Of a stretch of 64,000 nucleotides of DNA, positions 27,330 to 35,239 are shown in pieces. Origin of the DNA: Mesorhizobium sp. J18. Its GTDB lineage: Bacteria > Pseudomonadota > Alphaproteobacteria > Rhizobiales > Rhizobiaceae. Under the pieces are notes generated by a model, which was given only the letters and a program-made list of their open reading frames with translations, searched no databases and had not been told where the DNA came from. The position numbers were made by a program, and so were the translations under genes. The stretch is from contig NZ_VLJP01000078.1 of NCBI RefSeq assembly GCF_007829525.1, positions 44,124 to 108,123 of the forward strand. The letters are read 5' to 3'. The number at the start of each line of letters is the position of its first letter. Position 1 is the first letter of the stretch.

Positions 27330-27515
27330 TCAGTCCTTGGCAAGACGGTATTCGCCCGTCTCCGGGTCCAGTACCAGAGTGCCTTGCGTTCCGGTCGCCG
27401 CTTCCCGCTCGGCGCGGCGCACGCGGGCGGTGACGCGCTTTGCCTCGCGCATCATGGAGCGGTAGCCCAGATAGCCGGCGACACCGACAATGGCGAAAAA
27501 GATCAATTGAGGCAT
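27330..27515 (-). CDS. Small conserved single-helix membrane protein
   Basis: A 61-residue protein with one N-terminal membrane helix (LIFFAIVGVAGYLGY), a basic stretch (MREAKRVTARVRRAERE), and the C-terminus GTLVLDPETGEYRLAKD. The strong ribosome site GGGAGGAGGGA and its position directly upstream of ispE on the same strand support a real gene. I recognise no function. Confidence 0.75.
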   Translation of the reverse strand: MPQLIFFAIVGVAGYLGYRSMMREAKRVTARVRRAEREAATGTQGTLVLDPETGEYRLAKD

Positions 27516-27589
27516 GATCCGGTCCCTCCTCCCAAGCCCTGAATGTCGATTGGCCTCAGGTGAAGACCCATGCTATTCGCCTTGCCGCC

Positions 27590-27727
27590 TTATTCATAGT
27601 GCTTCGTTTCCAACATTTGCATCCCATTAATATCAGTCGCGAAGGCAAATATCAGAATAAAAACCGCCATCAACTTTATGATTTTATTGTGATTTTTGAA
27701 TTTGGAATTCGATTTCCAGGCTAACAT
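27590..27727 (-). CDS. Possible AT-rich small membrane peptide gene
   Basis: A 45-codon frame (MLAWKSNSKFKNHNKIIK at the start, then a hydrophobic stretch LMAVFILIFAFA). Its codons (AAT, AAA, TTT, ATA) are unlike those of the neighbours, in a local AT-rich island (about 27595-27760). No clear ribosome site is visible. It could be a small transferred gene or noncoding chance frame. Confidence 0.25.
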   Translation of the reverse strand: MLAWKSNSKFKNHNKIIKLMAVFILIFAFATDINGMQMLETKHYE

Positions 27728-27749
27728 CGAACTGGTATCGAATGTCAAT

Positions 27750-28655
27750 TCATTCCAATAATCCGTATCGCTGCCAGAGCGCATGTTCCTCGGCGGCATC
27801 GATGATGCCGGCGGCGGCAGCGGCGGCGATTTCCGGTCCGATCTCCACACGGCCGCCCAGCAAGGCAAGGCGTCGCCCTAGCAATCCCCGCTGCGGGGCG
27901 ATGAGCTGGAGCCGCGTCTTGGGGCCGTAGCGCTCCTTCAGATAAGAGCGCATGTCGCCGATCGCGTCGACCAGCCCCAGCTCCTTTCCGCGCAAACCGG
28001 TCCAGAAAAGGCCGGTGAAAAGGTCCGGATGGTCGGAGAGCTTGGCGCCGCGACGCTCCTTGACGAGATTGATGAAGGTCTCGTGCACGTCGAGCTGGAT
28101 CGCTTTCAGCCGCTCGACATCCTCCTTCTTCTCCGGCCGGAAGGGGTCTAGCGTGACCTTGTTTTGCCCCGCGGTATGGACGCGGCGTTCGATGCCGACC
28201 TTCTTGATCAGCTCCTGAAAACCGAAGGAGGCCGACACCACGCCGATCGAGCCGACAATGGAGGAGGGATCGGCGATGATCTCGTCGCCGGAGAGTGCGA
28301 TCATGTAGCCGCCGGAAGCGGCGATATCCTCGACAAAGACCAGGACTGTCTTGTTCTTCTCCGTCGCCAGGTCGCGGATGCGCCGGTAGATCAGGCGCGA
28401 CTGCACCGGCGACCCGCCGGGAGAATTGATGGAAATGGCGATGGCCGGTGCATCCTTGAAGGAGAACGCCTTCTCGATCAGCCCGGCCGTCGAGGAGAGC
28501 GAAAGATGCTGCCTGAACTGGCTTGCTCCGGCCATGATCGCGCCATGCAGGCGGATGACCGGAATGGTGACGCCTTCGGGGCGGAAGCGCTTGGGAAGCA
28601 GGCGGCTCAGGCTAGGTCTCACGGAAGGATGCTCCAGAATTGGGTCGAGATGCAT
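27750..28655 (-). CDS. Signal peptide peptidase SppA-like S49 serine protease
   Basis: Membrane-associated S49-family protease that degrades signal peptides or membrane proteins with a Ser-Lys dyad. The 301-residue protein is of the short SohB-like type. The nucleophile is Ser114 in DIAASGGYMIA and the general base is probably Lys166 in TAGQNKVTLDPF; the 52-residue spacing matches SohB. SINSPGGSPVQS is the third conserved segment. No strong membrane helix is seen at the N-terminus, unlike most members, so attachment is unclear. Start at ATG 28655 is chosen at the conserved region; the longer frame is unlikely. Confidence 0.9.
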   Translation of the reverse strand: MHLDPILEHPSVRPSLSRLLPKRFRPEGVTIPVIRLHGAIMAGASQFRQHLSLSSTAGLIEKAFSFKDAPAIAISINSPGGSPVQSRLIYRRIRDLATEKNKTVLVFVEDIAASGGYMIALSGDEIIADPSSIVGSIGVVSASFGFQELIKKVGIERRVHTAGQNKVTLDPFRPEKKEDVERLKAIQLDVHETFINLVKERRGAKLSDHPDLFTGLFWTGLRGKELGLVDAIGDMRSYLKERYGPKTRLQLIAPQRGLLGRRLALLGGRVEIGPEIAAAAAAGIIDAAEEHALWQRYGLLE

Positions 28656-28692
28656 GTAGGCATTTCTGCCGTTTGCGCAATGTCGGAAAGCT

Positions 28693-29475
28693 TCAATCCC
28701 CGAATAGCGAAGCGCGGCCGTTATTGATGTCGTCGGCGCGCGCCGTGAAGCTGTCCCCCTTTCCATGCAGGAAGAGGGGAGGGCGGACAGACAGGCCGCC
28801 GCGCGCCCCGGCGCGGGCGCGCACCACGATCCGGATCGCCGCCGCATCCTCGCGCGGATGGACCGGCAGGATCTCCGCATTGCCGAAGCGGCCGGCCATG
28901 GCCATCAGAATGGCATGAAGCGAGCCGGGCCGTGCGATCAGCGCGAGGCCCCCGCGCGGCTTCACGATTGCGGTTGCCGTCCTGATCCAGCGTTCGAACA
29001 GATCGTCATCCATGACATGGGCGAGCCGCTTCAGTGCATCAGGCGTGGCGCGGTCGACACCGGCATTGAAGGGCGGGTTCATGATGGCGAAATCGAAGGA
29101 GCGGTCTTCCAGCCCTGCGGCGTTCCTTTCCTTGCCCGCAAGCGTGACATCGGCCTCCAGAATGTCGATCCTGTTCCTCAGATCCTCGTTCTGTTCGAGC
29201 GCAAGGCTCCGTCTGGCAAATTCCAGCATTTCCGGCGAACGGTCGACAAGGGTGACGCTCGAGGCGCGACAGCGAGCGACAACGGCAAAACCTGCCGCAC
29301 CCGCGCCGGAACCGAGATCGGCCAGCCTGCCTGAAAAGGAGCCGGGCACCGCGGCGGCCAGCATCATCGCATCAACGCCGGCCCGATGGCCCCGGCGCGC
29401 CGGCTGTACCAGCCAGAAGGCGCCGCGATGGAAGGCGTCGAGCGTTACCTCTTCCTCTGTCATCGCCTCATTCAT
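28693..29475 (-). CDS. TrmN6-like RNA/DNA adenine-N6 methyltransferase
   Basis: SAM-dependent methyltransferase of the YfiC/TrmN6 group, which in E. coli makes m6A37 in tRNA1(Val). The 260-residue protein has the SAM-binding motif ADLGSGAGAAGFAV (52-65) and the amino-methyltransferase motif NPPFN (133-137). The start overlaps the stop of the upstream DUF2007 gene by 8 bp, so the pair is translationally coupled. An ATG at 29463 with GAGG is a second possible start. Target specificity is not proven by sequence. Confidence 0.85.
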   Translation of the reverse strand: MNEAMTEEEVTLDAFHRGAFWLVQPARRGHRAGVDAMMLAAAVPGSFSGRLADLGSGAGAAGFAVVARCRASSVTLVDRSPEMLEFARRSLALEQNEDLRNRIDILEADVTLAGKERNAAGLEDRSFDFAIMNPPFNAGVDRATPDALKRLAHVMDDDLFERWIRTATAIVKPRGGLALIARPGSLHAILMAMAGRFGNAEILPVHPREDAAAIRIVVRARAGARGGLSVRPPLFLHGKGDSFTARADDINNGRASLFGD

Positions 29476-29695
29476 TTTCGGCCGTTTCCCCGCCGATTCC
29501 TGCATCCCGCAGAAGCCTGCGCGCTTCCGCCTCGTCGGCCGGATCGATCATGACGCGGCGCGGCAGGATGCCGAGCGAACCTTCCATGATGCTCATATTC
29601 TGGTCGGCGACGAAAAACCCGATTTCGGCATCGCGCAGCAGGCTTTCGATGAACGAAATGAGGACGGGATCGTTGGTTCTGACGAGTTCTATCAT
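29468..29695 (-). CDS. DUF2007-family small protein
   Basis: A 75-residue protein (MIELVRTNDPVLISFIESLLRDAEIGFFVADQNMS and so on), of the DUF2007 putative signal-transducing family. It has a ferredoxin-like beta-alpha-beta pattern and acts on an unknown target. The start at 29695 begins at the conserved region; the long upstream frame is antisense to the polyprenyl synthase gene. Directly coupled to the TrmN6-like gene in many Hyphomicrobiales, so a shared role is possible. Confidence 0.85.
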   Translation of the reverse strand: MIELVRTNDPVLISFIESLLRDAEIGFFVADQNMSIMEGSLGILPRRVMIDPADEAEARRLLRDAGIGGETAENE

Positions 29696-29849
29696 GTGCG
29701 CGACGTTTGCAGGTTGAAACAAGGTTGTAAACGCCGATGAATCCGTGCAGTGGAAGATGCCGCGCCAATTCGTCGCTTGCCGACCGGAAGGGCGCAGCCC
29801 TAGAATTCGGTAAGGGAAGATATCGGCTTCCCGTAACGGAGCGTGAGTT

Positions 29850-30866
29850 TTGGGCGTAGTACTCAATCTGGAAGGCGGGAAACGCGAGACGGCCTCCATC
29901 AAGCGGCTCATGGAACTGACCGCGCCCGACATGGCGCGCGTCAACGAGCTGATCCTGTCCAAGGCGGGCTCGGACGTGGAGCTCATCCCGCAGATCGCCA
30001 GGCACCTGATTTCTTCAGGCGGCAAGCGTCTTCGCCCGATGGTGACGCTCGCTGCCGCCCAGATGTTCGGCTATTCCGGTGACGGGCACGTGAAGCTGGC
30101 CACCAGCGTCGAGTTCATGCATACGGCGACGCTCTTGCATGACGATGTGGTGGACGAAAGCAACATGCGGCGCGGCCGCGAGACCGCGCGCACCGTTTGG
30201 GGCAACCAGGCGAGCGTGCTTGTCGGCGATTTCCTGCTCGGTCAGGCCTTCCGGATGATGGTGGATGTAGGCTCGCTCGAGGCGCTGGACATCCTTTCCT
30301 CCGCCGCTTCCGTCATTGCTGAGGGCGAGGTGATGCAGCTCGGTGTGTCGAAGAATCTCGACACGACGGAGGACGAATACCTGACCGTGATCAAGGCGAA
30401 AACTGCCGCCCTCTTTTCGGCCGCTGCCGAAGTCGGCCCGGTGATCGCTGAAGCCTCGCGCAATGATCGCGCCGCACTTCGCTCTTATGGCACGAATCTC
30501 GGGCTTGCCTTTCAGCTTGTTGACGATGCGCTCGATTATGGCGGCACCACCAGCGAACTTGGGAAGAATGTCGGCGACGACTTCCGCGAGGGCAAGGTGA
30601 CTCTTCCCGTCATCCTGAGCTATCGCCGCGGTTCGGCCGAGGAACGCGATTTCTGGAAGCGCGCCATCGAGAATGCGGAAACGGACGATGCCGCTCTCGA
30701 AAAGGCGATCGGCCTGATGGCCCGCCATGGCGCGATCGGTGACACGATAGGCCGCGCAAGGCATTTCGGCGAGATCGCCCGCGATGCCCTGGCGCCGCTC
30801 AAGGACACGCCGCAGAAGACGGCGCTGCTCGACGTCATCGACTTCTGCATCAGCCGGGTGACCTGA
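29850..30866 (+). CDS. Polyprenyl diphosphate synthase (ubiquinone side chain)
   Basis: Trans-prenyltransferase that builds the long isoprenoid tail of ubiquinone, probably decaprenyl as in most alphaproteobacteria, or octaprenyl. The 338-residue protein has both aspartate-rich motifs: DDVVD (98-102) and DDALD (225-229), with GGKRLRP before the first. The frame begins with a TTG at 29850, with GGAG 8 bases upstream; there is no ATG near. Product length cannot be read with certainty. ubiA at 48.6 kb supplies the next step. Confidence 0.92.
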   Translation: MGVVLNLEGGKRETASIKRLMELTAPDMARVNELILSKAGSDVELIPQIARHLISSGGKRLRPMVTLAAAQMFGYSGDGHVKLATSVEFMHTATLLHDDVVDESNMRRGRETARTVWGNQASVLVGDFLLGQAFRMMVDVGSLEALDILSSAASVIAEGEVMQLGVSKNLDTTEDEYLTVIKAKTAALFSAAAEVGPVIAEASRNDRAALRSYGTNLGLAFQLVDDALDYGGTTSELGKNVGDDFREGKVTLPVILSYRRGSAEERDFWKRAIENAETDDAALEKAIGLMARHGAIGDTIGRARHFGEIARDALAPLKDTPQKTALLDVIDFCISRVT

Positions 30867-30985
30867 GACGCTTCGACTCTATCCGAAGTGACGGATTGAA
30901 GCCTAACCGCAAAAAGGCCATGCTCTTCGGCTTGAAGGGATTGCGAATCCGTCACACTGTTCAGGGACCGATGGGAAGGGAAACG

Positions 30986-33040
30986 ATGCGGCGTATACGG
31001 GCAAGACTTCTGGCGACCGTCGGCATGGCCGTCGCACTCGCGCTGACCGCCGGGGCCGGGCTTGCGAAGGAAGAGGCGGCCAAGCCCGTCGCGACGAGTT
31101 CGTTTTCCGGCGCCTTTCTGGCTGCACGGTCGGCGGAACTGGAGAATGATCTCGACAATGCGGTCACCTTCTACGAACGTGCTCTCTCCTACGATCCGGA
31201 CAATCGGGACCTCCAGCAGAGCCTCCTGCTTGGACTGATCTCCAACGGCTCCTTCGACAAGGCGCTGCCCTATGCAGAGAAGCTGAAGACCGTCCCCGAG
31301 GTTGAACGCTTCTCGCGCCTGGCGCTGGCGGTGGATGCGTTTCGCAAGGAAGACTACGCAAAGGTTCAGGACTGGCTCAATATCGTGCTGGAGTCGGACC
31401 TTGATCGCCTTATCAACGGGGTGATGGCGGCCTGGGCAAAGGTCGGTGCGGAGAATGCCGATGCCGGCCTCAAGCATCTCGATTCCCTCAATGGCCCCGA
31501 TTGGTATGCGCTGTTTACCGGCTATCACCGCGCACTGATGGCGGCGGTCGGCGGGAAGCACGAGGAGGCGGTGAAGGAGTTCGACGCCGTCCTCAACAAT
31601 GTCGCCGCGGGCGGTGCTGCACCGGAAACCTATATGCGCGCCGCAGAGGCCTATGCCGGCTATCTCGCAGGCGGGGGCGACAAGGACGGGGCGCTGAAAG
31701 TCCTCGACAAGGCGGAGGAATTCATCACCGGCCGCGCTTCCACGGTACTCCTGCGAGAGCGGATCGAATCCGGCAACCGCGTCGATGCAATCGTCGGCAA
31801 TCCGGCCCAGGGCGCTTCCGAAATATTGCTGAATGTGGCGACGGCGCTCAATCGCGGCGGCGGCGAATCCTTTGTCCGGCTATACCTGCAATATGCGCTG
31901 GCGCTCAGACCTGCCAATGACGAGATCCTGACGCAGCTCGGTTCGGTCGCCGAACAGCAGAACCAGCCCGAGGCGGCCATTGCCTTCTACGAGAAGGTTC
32001 CCGAGGCTTCGCCGCTGCGGCGCATTGCCGAACTGCAGATCGGGCTCAATCTCGCCGATCTCGACCGCAAGGAAGAGGCGATCAGCCACATAAAGGCTGC
32101 CCTGGAGGAAGACCCGAACGACATGCGCGCCTATATCGCGCTTGGCAGCGTCTATGCCTCGCAGGAGAACTATCGGGCCGCCGCGGAGGTCTACGAGCAG
32201 GCCGTGAAACGGCTCGAGGAGCCGACGCGCGAGCATTGGAATATCTTCTATCAGCGCGGCATAGCCTATGAGCGGCTTAAGGAATGGCCAAAGGCCGAGC
32301 CCAATTTCCACAAGGCCCTGGAGCTTTATCCGAACCAGCCGCAGGTGCTGAATTATCTCGGCTATTCCTGGGTGGATATGGGCATTCACCTCGAGGAAGG
32401 CCTTGAACTGATCAAGACCGCCGTCGAACTGCGTCCGAGCGACGGATACATCGTCGATTCGCTTGGCTGGGCCTATTACCGCCTCGGGCAGTATGAGGAC
32501 GCCGTCCGCGAGCTGGAACGCGCGGTTTCCCTGAAGCCGGGTGATCCGGTGCTGAACGACCACCTCGGCGACGCCTATTGGCGCGTCGGCCGCCGGCTGG
32601 AGGCGACGTTCCAGTGGTCGCATGCCCGCGATCTCGATCCCGAACCCGACCTCCTGGCTTCCGTGTCGAAAAAGCTGGAAGAGGGTCTGCCTCCCGAGGA
32701 GGACGTCAAGGTGGCCCAGGCGCCGGCTGCTGCGAAGGACGCCGTCCGCGATACAGCGGATACCCCCAAGGAACCGGTGGACGATGCCGAGGAGCCCGCG
32801 GACGCCGCTGGCGACAAGCCGCAGGAGACCGAAGACAAGGCCAAGGGTGCCGAAGCTTCCGTGAAGGATGCGGCGCAGCCCGCTTCCTATATCGTGAAGC
32901 CGGGACAGACGCTGTGGTCGATTGCGGTCGAGCGTTTCGGCGACGGCAACCGCTATCGGGACATATTGGAGCTCAATCCGCAATTGCGCACGAGCCCCGA
33001 CAGCCTGCATCCCGGACAGGAGCTCCGGCTGCCGCAATAG
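30986..33040 (+). CDS. Secreted TPR protein with C-terminal LysM domain
   Basis: A 684-residue protein. Residues 1-27 are a signal peptide (VALALTAGAGLAKE), followed by about ten tetratricopeptide repeats, for example AAEVYEQAVKRL and LGWAYYRLGQYEDAVRELERAVSL. A Glu/Asp/Ala/Pro-rich linker (about residues 565-634) leads to one LysM domain at 635-684 (YIVKPGQTLWSIAVERFGDG onward), which binds peptidoglycan. It may scaffold periplasmic proteins on the cell wall. Start ATG 30986 is chosen because AAGGGA lies before it. The gene lies 120 bp after the polyprenyl synthase on the same strand. Confidence 0.85.
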   Translation: MRRIRARLLATVGMAVALALTAGAGLAKEEAAKPVATSSFSGAFLAARSAELENDLDNAVTFYERALSYDPDNRDLQQSLLLGLISNGSFDKALPYAEKLKTVPEVERFSRLALAVDAFRKEDYAKVQDWLNIVLESDLDRLINGVMAAWAKVGAENADAGLKHLDSLNGPDWYALFTGYHRALMAAVGGKHEEAVKEFDAVLNNVAAGGAAPETYMRAAEAYAGYLAGGGDKDGALKVLDKAEEFITGRASTVLLRERIESGNRVDAIVGNPAQGASEILLNVATALNRGGGESFVRLYLQYALALRPANDEILTQLGSVAEQQNQPEAAIAFYEKVPEASPLRRIAELQIGLNLADLDRKEEAISHIKAALEEDPNDMRAYIALGSVYASQENYRAAAEVYEQAVKRLEEPTREHWNIFYQRGIAYERLKEWPKAEPNFHKALELYPNQPQVLNYLGYSWVDMGIHLEEGLELIKTAVELRPSDGYIVDSLGWAYYRLGQYEDAVRELERAVSLKPGDPVLNDHLGDAYWRVGRRLEATFQWSHARDLDPEPDLLASVSKKLEEGLPPEEDVKVAQAPAAAKDAVRDTADTPKEPVDDAEEPADAAGDKPQETEDKAKGAEASVKDAAQPASYIVKPGQTLWSIAVERFGDGNRYRDILELNPQLRTSPDSLHPGQELRLPQ

Positions 33041-33051
33041 GGCCGCAGCGG

Positions 33052-33069
33052 CCGTACCGGCGGGTACGG
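33052..33069. repeat. Palindromic repeat, left copy (convergent intergenic region)
   Basis: CCGTACCGGCGGGTACGG is a hairpin with 7-bp arms CCGTACC and GGTACGG. Its exact reverse complement recurs at 33150-33167, 80 bp away, so the pair can form two small hairpins or one long stem. It lies between two convergent genes and might terminate transcription, though neither copy has a T tract. Confidence 0.8.
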
Positions 33070-33149
33070 TTGCCGATCCTCGAAGACGGGCACCGGACTG
33101 CGAAGCCCGAAAAAGCTTGCTATCCGTGGCTGTTGCGGATTTTACCTTG

Positions 33150-33167
33150 CCGTACCCGCCGGTACGG
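33150..33167. repeat. Palindromic repeat, right copy (inverted)
   Basis: CCGTACCCGCCGGTACGG is the perfect reverse complement of the 33052-33069 copy. Just after it a direct repeat GGCCGGTAG occurs twice (33171-33179 and 33187-33195), each followed by GTTACGG or TTACGG. This looks like a small repetitive extragenic element. Confidence 0.8.
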
Positions 33168-33195
33168 TCAGGCCGGTAGGGGTTACGGCCGGTAG

Positions 33196-33519
33196 TTACG
33201 GATTGACGGAAATGCCATAGCGCGGTTTCACCGGACAGGCGACCCAATTGCCGCCCTCTGTCGTATAGCAGGCCAACCGCAGCCGGGAGAGGTTCTGTTC
33301 GCCGGGATTCTGCTTCTTGCAGATGCAGCGTGTCCCCGGCAGGCGCAGCACGCTGCAGAAATTGTTCACGCAGGGATAGCCGGAGACGAGGTCGCGGTGA
33401 TGGGCTGGCCCGCCATCTCCGGGAAACTGCCCGGCCGCGGTGGTTGCAACGGAGAAGGCGAAGGCGAAAGCCGCAAGCCCGCAGCCGGTGAAGATTGCCA
33501 GTCCGGATTTCATTCTCAT
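33196..33519 (-). CDS. Small secreted cysteine-containing protein
   Basis: A 107-residue protein with an N-terminal signal peptide ([30 protein letters not shown]). The mature part has at least six cysteines ([25 protein letters not shown]), suggesting disulphide bonds in the periplasm. It ends [12 protein letters not shown]. No family was recognised. ATG 33519 has GGAG 8 bases upstream. Convergent with the TPR-LysM gene and divergent from glyQ. Confidence 0.65.
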   Translation of the reverse strand: MRMKSGLAIFTGCGLAAFAFAFSVATTAAGQFPGDGGPAHHRDLVSGYPCVNNFCSVLRLPGTRCICKKQNPGEQNLSRLRLACYTTEGGNWVACPVKPRYGISVNP

Positions 33520-33695
33520 ATGCTCGGCTCCATTCGCCAGGGGTCGCGAAAGCCCGGTCGGGACAAAAATACGCCCGGCCAAGGGATTGTACCTACCGTA
33601 TCCGCTGTTATAGCACTTGCTCGTTCAAATTCACGCGAGCGTCAATTGCCTCGGAGGCGGTGGCGCTTGAAGAGACCGACCCCCGGAGAGACGTC

Positions 33696-34649
33696 GTGAC
33701 CGTCAGCACGCCATCCCATATGGACCCCCGCCGCTCGTTTCAGGGCCTGATCCTGACCCTGCATAATTACTGGGCGGAGCAGGGTTGCGTCATCCTTCAG
33801 CCCTACGACATGGAAGTCGGCGCCGGCACCTTCCATCCGGCCACCACCTTGCGCTCGCTCGGGCCGAAGCCGTGGAATGCCGCCTATGTGCAGCCGTCGC
33901 GCCGGCCGAAGGACGGCCGCTACGGGGAAAACCCGAACCGCCTGCAGCACTATTACCAGTATCAGGTAATCCTGAAGCCGAATCCGCCGAACCTGCAGGA
34001 GCTCTATCTGGGCTCCCTGGCAGCCATCGGGCTCGATCCGCTGGTGCACGACATCCGCTTTGTGGAGGACGACTGGGAAAGCCCGACGCTAGGCGCCTGG
34101 GGGCTCGGCTGGGAATGCTGGTGCGATGGCATGGAGGTCTCGCAATTCACTTATTTCCAGCAGGTCTGCGGCATCGAATGCGCGCCGGTTTCCGGCGAAC
34201 TGACCTACGGTCTTGAACGGCTCGCAATGTATGTGCAGGGGGTGGACAATGTTTACGAGCTTAACTTCAACGGGCTCGAAGGCGAGGGCAGGGTCACCTA
34301 TGGCGAGGTGTTCCTGCAAGCCGAGCAGGAATATTCCCGGCACAATTTCGAATATGCCGATACTGCCATGCTGTTCCGCCATTTCGAGGATGCCGAAGGC
34401 GAGTGCCGGCGGCTGCTCGAATTGGGCGCAAACAGGCCCGCGGGCGAAGCCCATCGCATGGTCCTTCCTGCCTATGACCAGTGCATCAAGGCTTCCCACG
34501 TCTTCAACCTGCTTGATGCGCGCGGCGTGATCTCGGTGACCGAACGCCAGAGCTACATCCTGCGCGTGCGCAACCTTTCCAAGGCTTGCGGGGAAGCGTT
34601 CCTGGAGACGGAAGGGGGCGGATTCAACTACAACAGAGAGGCCGCGTGA
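33696..34649 (+). CDS. glyQ: Glycyl-tRNA synthetase alpha subunit
   Basis: Catalytic alpha subunit of the bacterial alpha2-beta2 glycyl-tRNA synthetase. The 317-residue protein opens with [28 protein letters not shown] and contains [20 protein letters not shown] and the class II motifs; the family is around 300 residues. A GTG at 33696 with GGAG 7 bases upstream is chosen; ATG 33720 (MDPRRSF) is the alternative. The isochorismatase-family gene begins inside its stop codon (TGATG), and glyS follows, so glyQ-hydrolase-glyS form one operon. Confidence 0.97.
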   Translation: MTVSTPSHMDPRRSFQGLILTLHNYWAEQGCVILQPYDMEVGAGTFHPATTLRSLGPKPWNAAYVQPSRRPKDGRYGENPNRLQHYYQYQVILKPNPPNLQELYLGSLAAIGLDPLVHDIRFVEDDWESPTLGAWGLGWECWCDGMEVSQFTYFQQVCGIECAPVSGELTYGLERLAMYVQGVDNVYELNFNGLEGEGRVTYGEVFLQAEQEYSRHNFEYADTAMLFRHFEDAEGECRRLLELGANRPAGEAHRMVLPAYDQCIKASHVFNLLDARGVISVTERQSYILRVRNLSKACGEAFLETEGGGFNYNREAA

Positions 34650-35236
34650 TGGCTAAGACGCTTCTGCAATTGGCGGGCGCGGACCTGACGCCGCCGAAGC
34701 TGGCCGAAACGGTGGTCGTCGTCATCGACGCGCAGCGCGAATATGTGGACGGCATGCTGCCGCTGCCGGGCGTGGAGCCGGCTCTGGACAATATCGCGCT
34801 CCTTCTCGAAGCAGCACGCAGGCAATCGGCGCCGGTCGTCCATGTCCAGCATCGCGGCAAGCCCGGCGGGCTTTTCGATCCCGAGAAGACTGCCTTCCGG
34901 TTTGCCGATCAGGCAACACCCGAGGACGGCGAAACCATTGTCGAGAAAGGCCTGCCAAACTCTTTTGCGGGAACAAAGCTGAAGGAGATTCTGGACAGCC
35001 TCGGCCGGAAGAAGCTCGTCCTCGCCGGTTTCATGACGCATATGTGCGTCTCTTCCACGGCCCGCGCCGCCCTTGATCTCGGCTTCCAGACGGTGGTCGT
35101 CTCCGACGCCAGCGCGACGCGGGATCTTCCTTCGGGAGACGGCGTGGTCGCTGCCGCCGATCTTCACCGCGCCGAGCTCGCCGCCCTGTCGGACCGCTTC
35201 TCGATCATCTGCCGCACTGCCGATCTGGTGAATTGA
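34649..35236 (+). CDS. Isochorismatase-family cysteine hydrolase
   Basis: Cysteine hydrolase of 195 residues with the isochorismatase fold. The triad is visible: Asp27 (VVVIDAQREY), Lys100 (IVEKGLPN) and Cys133 (GFMTHMCVSSTARAA). Such enzymes cleave nicotinamide, N-carbamoyl compounds, or other amides; the substrate is not known here. It starts in the stop codon of glyQ (TGATG) and ends 3 bp before glyS, so it is inside the glycyl-tRNA synthetase operon, an arrangement often seen in rhizobia. The reason is unclear. Confidence 0.9.
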   Translation: MAKTLLQLAGADLTPPKLAETVVVVIDAQREYVDGMLPLPGVEPALDNIALLLEAARRQSAPVVHVQHRGKPGGLFDPEKTAFRFADQATPEDGETIVEKGLPNSFAGTKLKEILDSLGRKKLVLAGFMTHMCVSSTARAALDLGFQTVVVSDASATRDLPSGDGVVAAADLHRAELAALSDRFSIICRTADLVN

Positions 35237-35239
35237 TCC

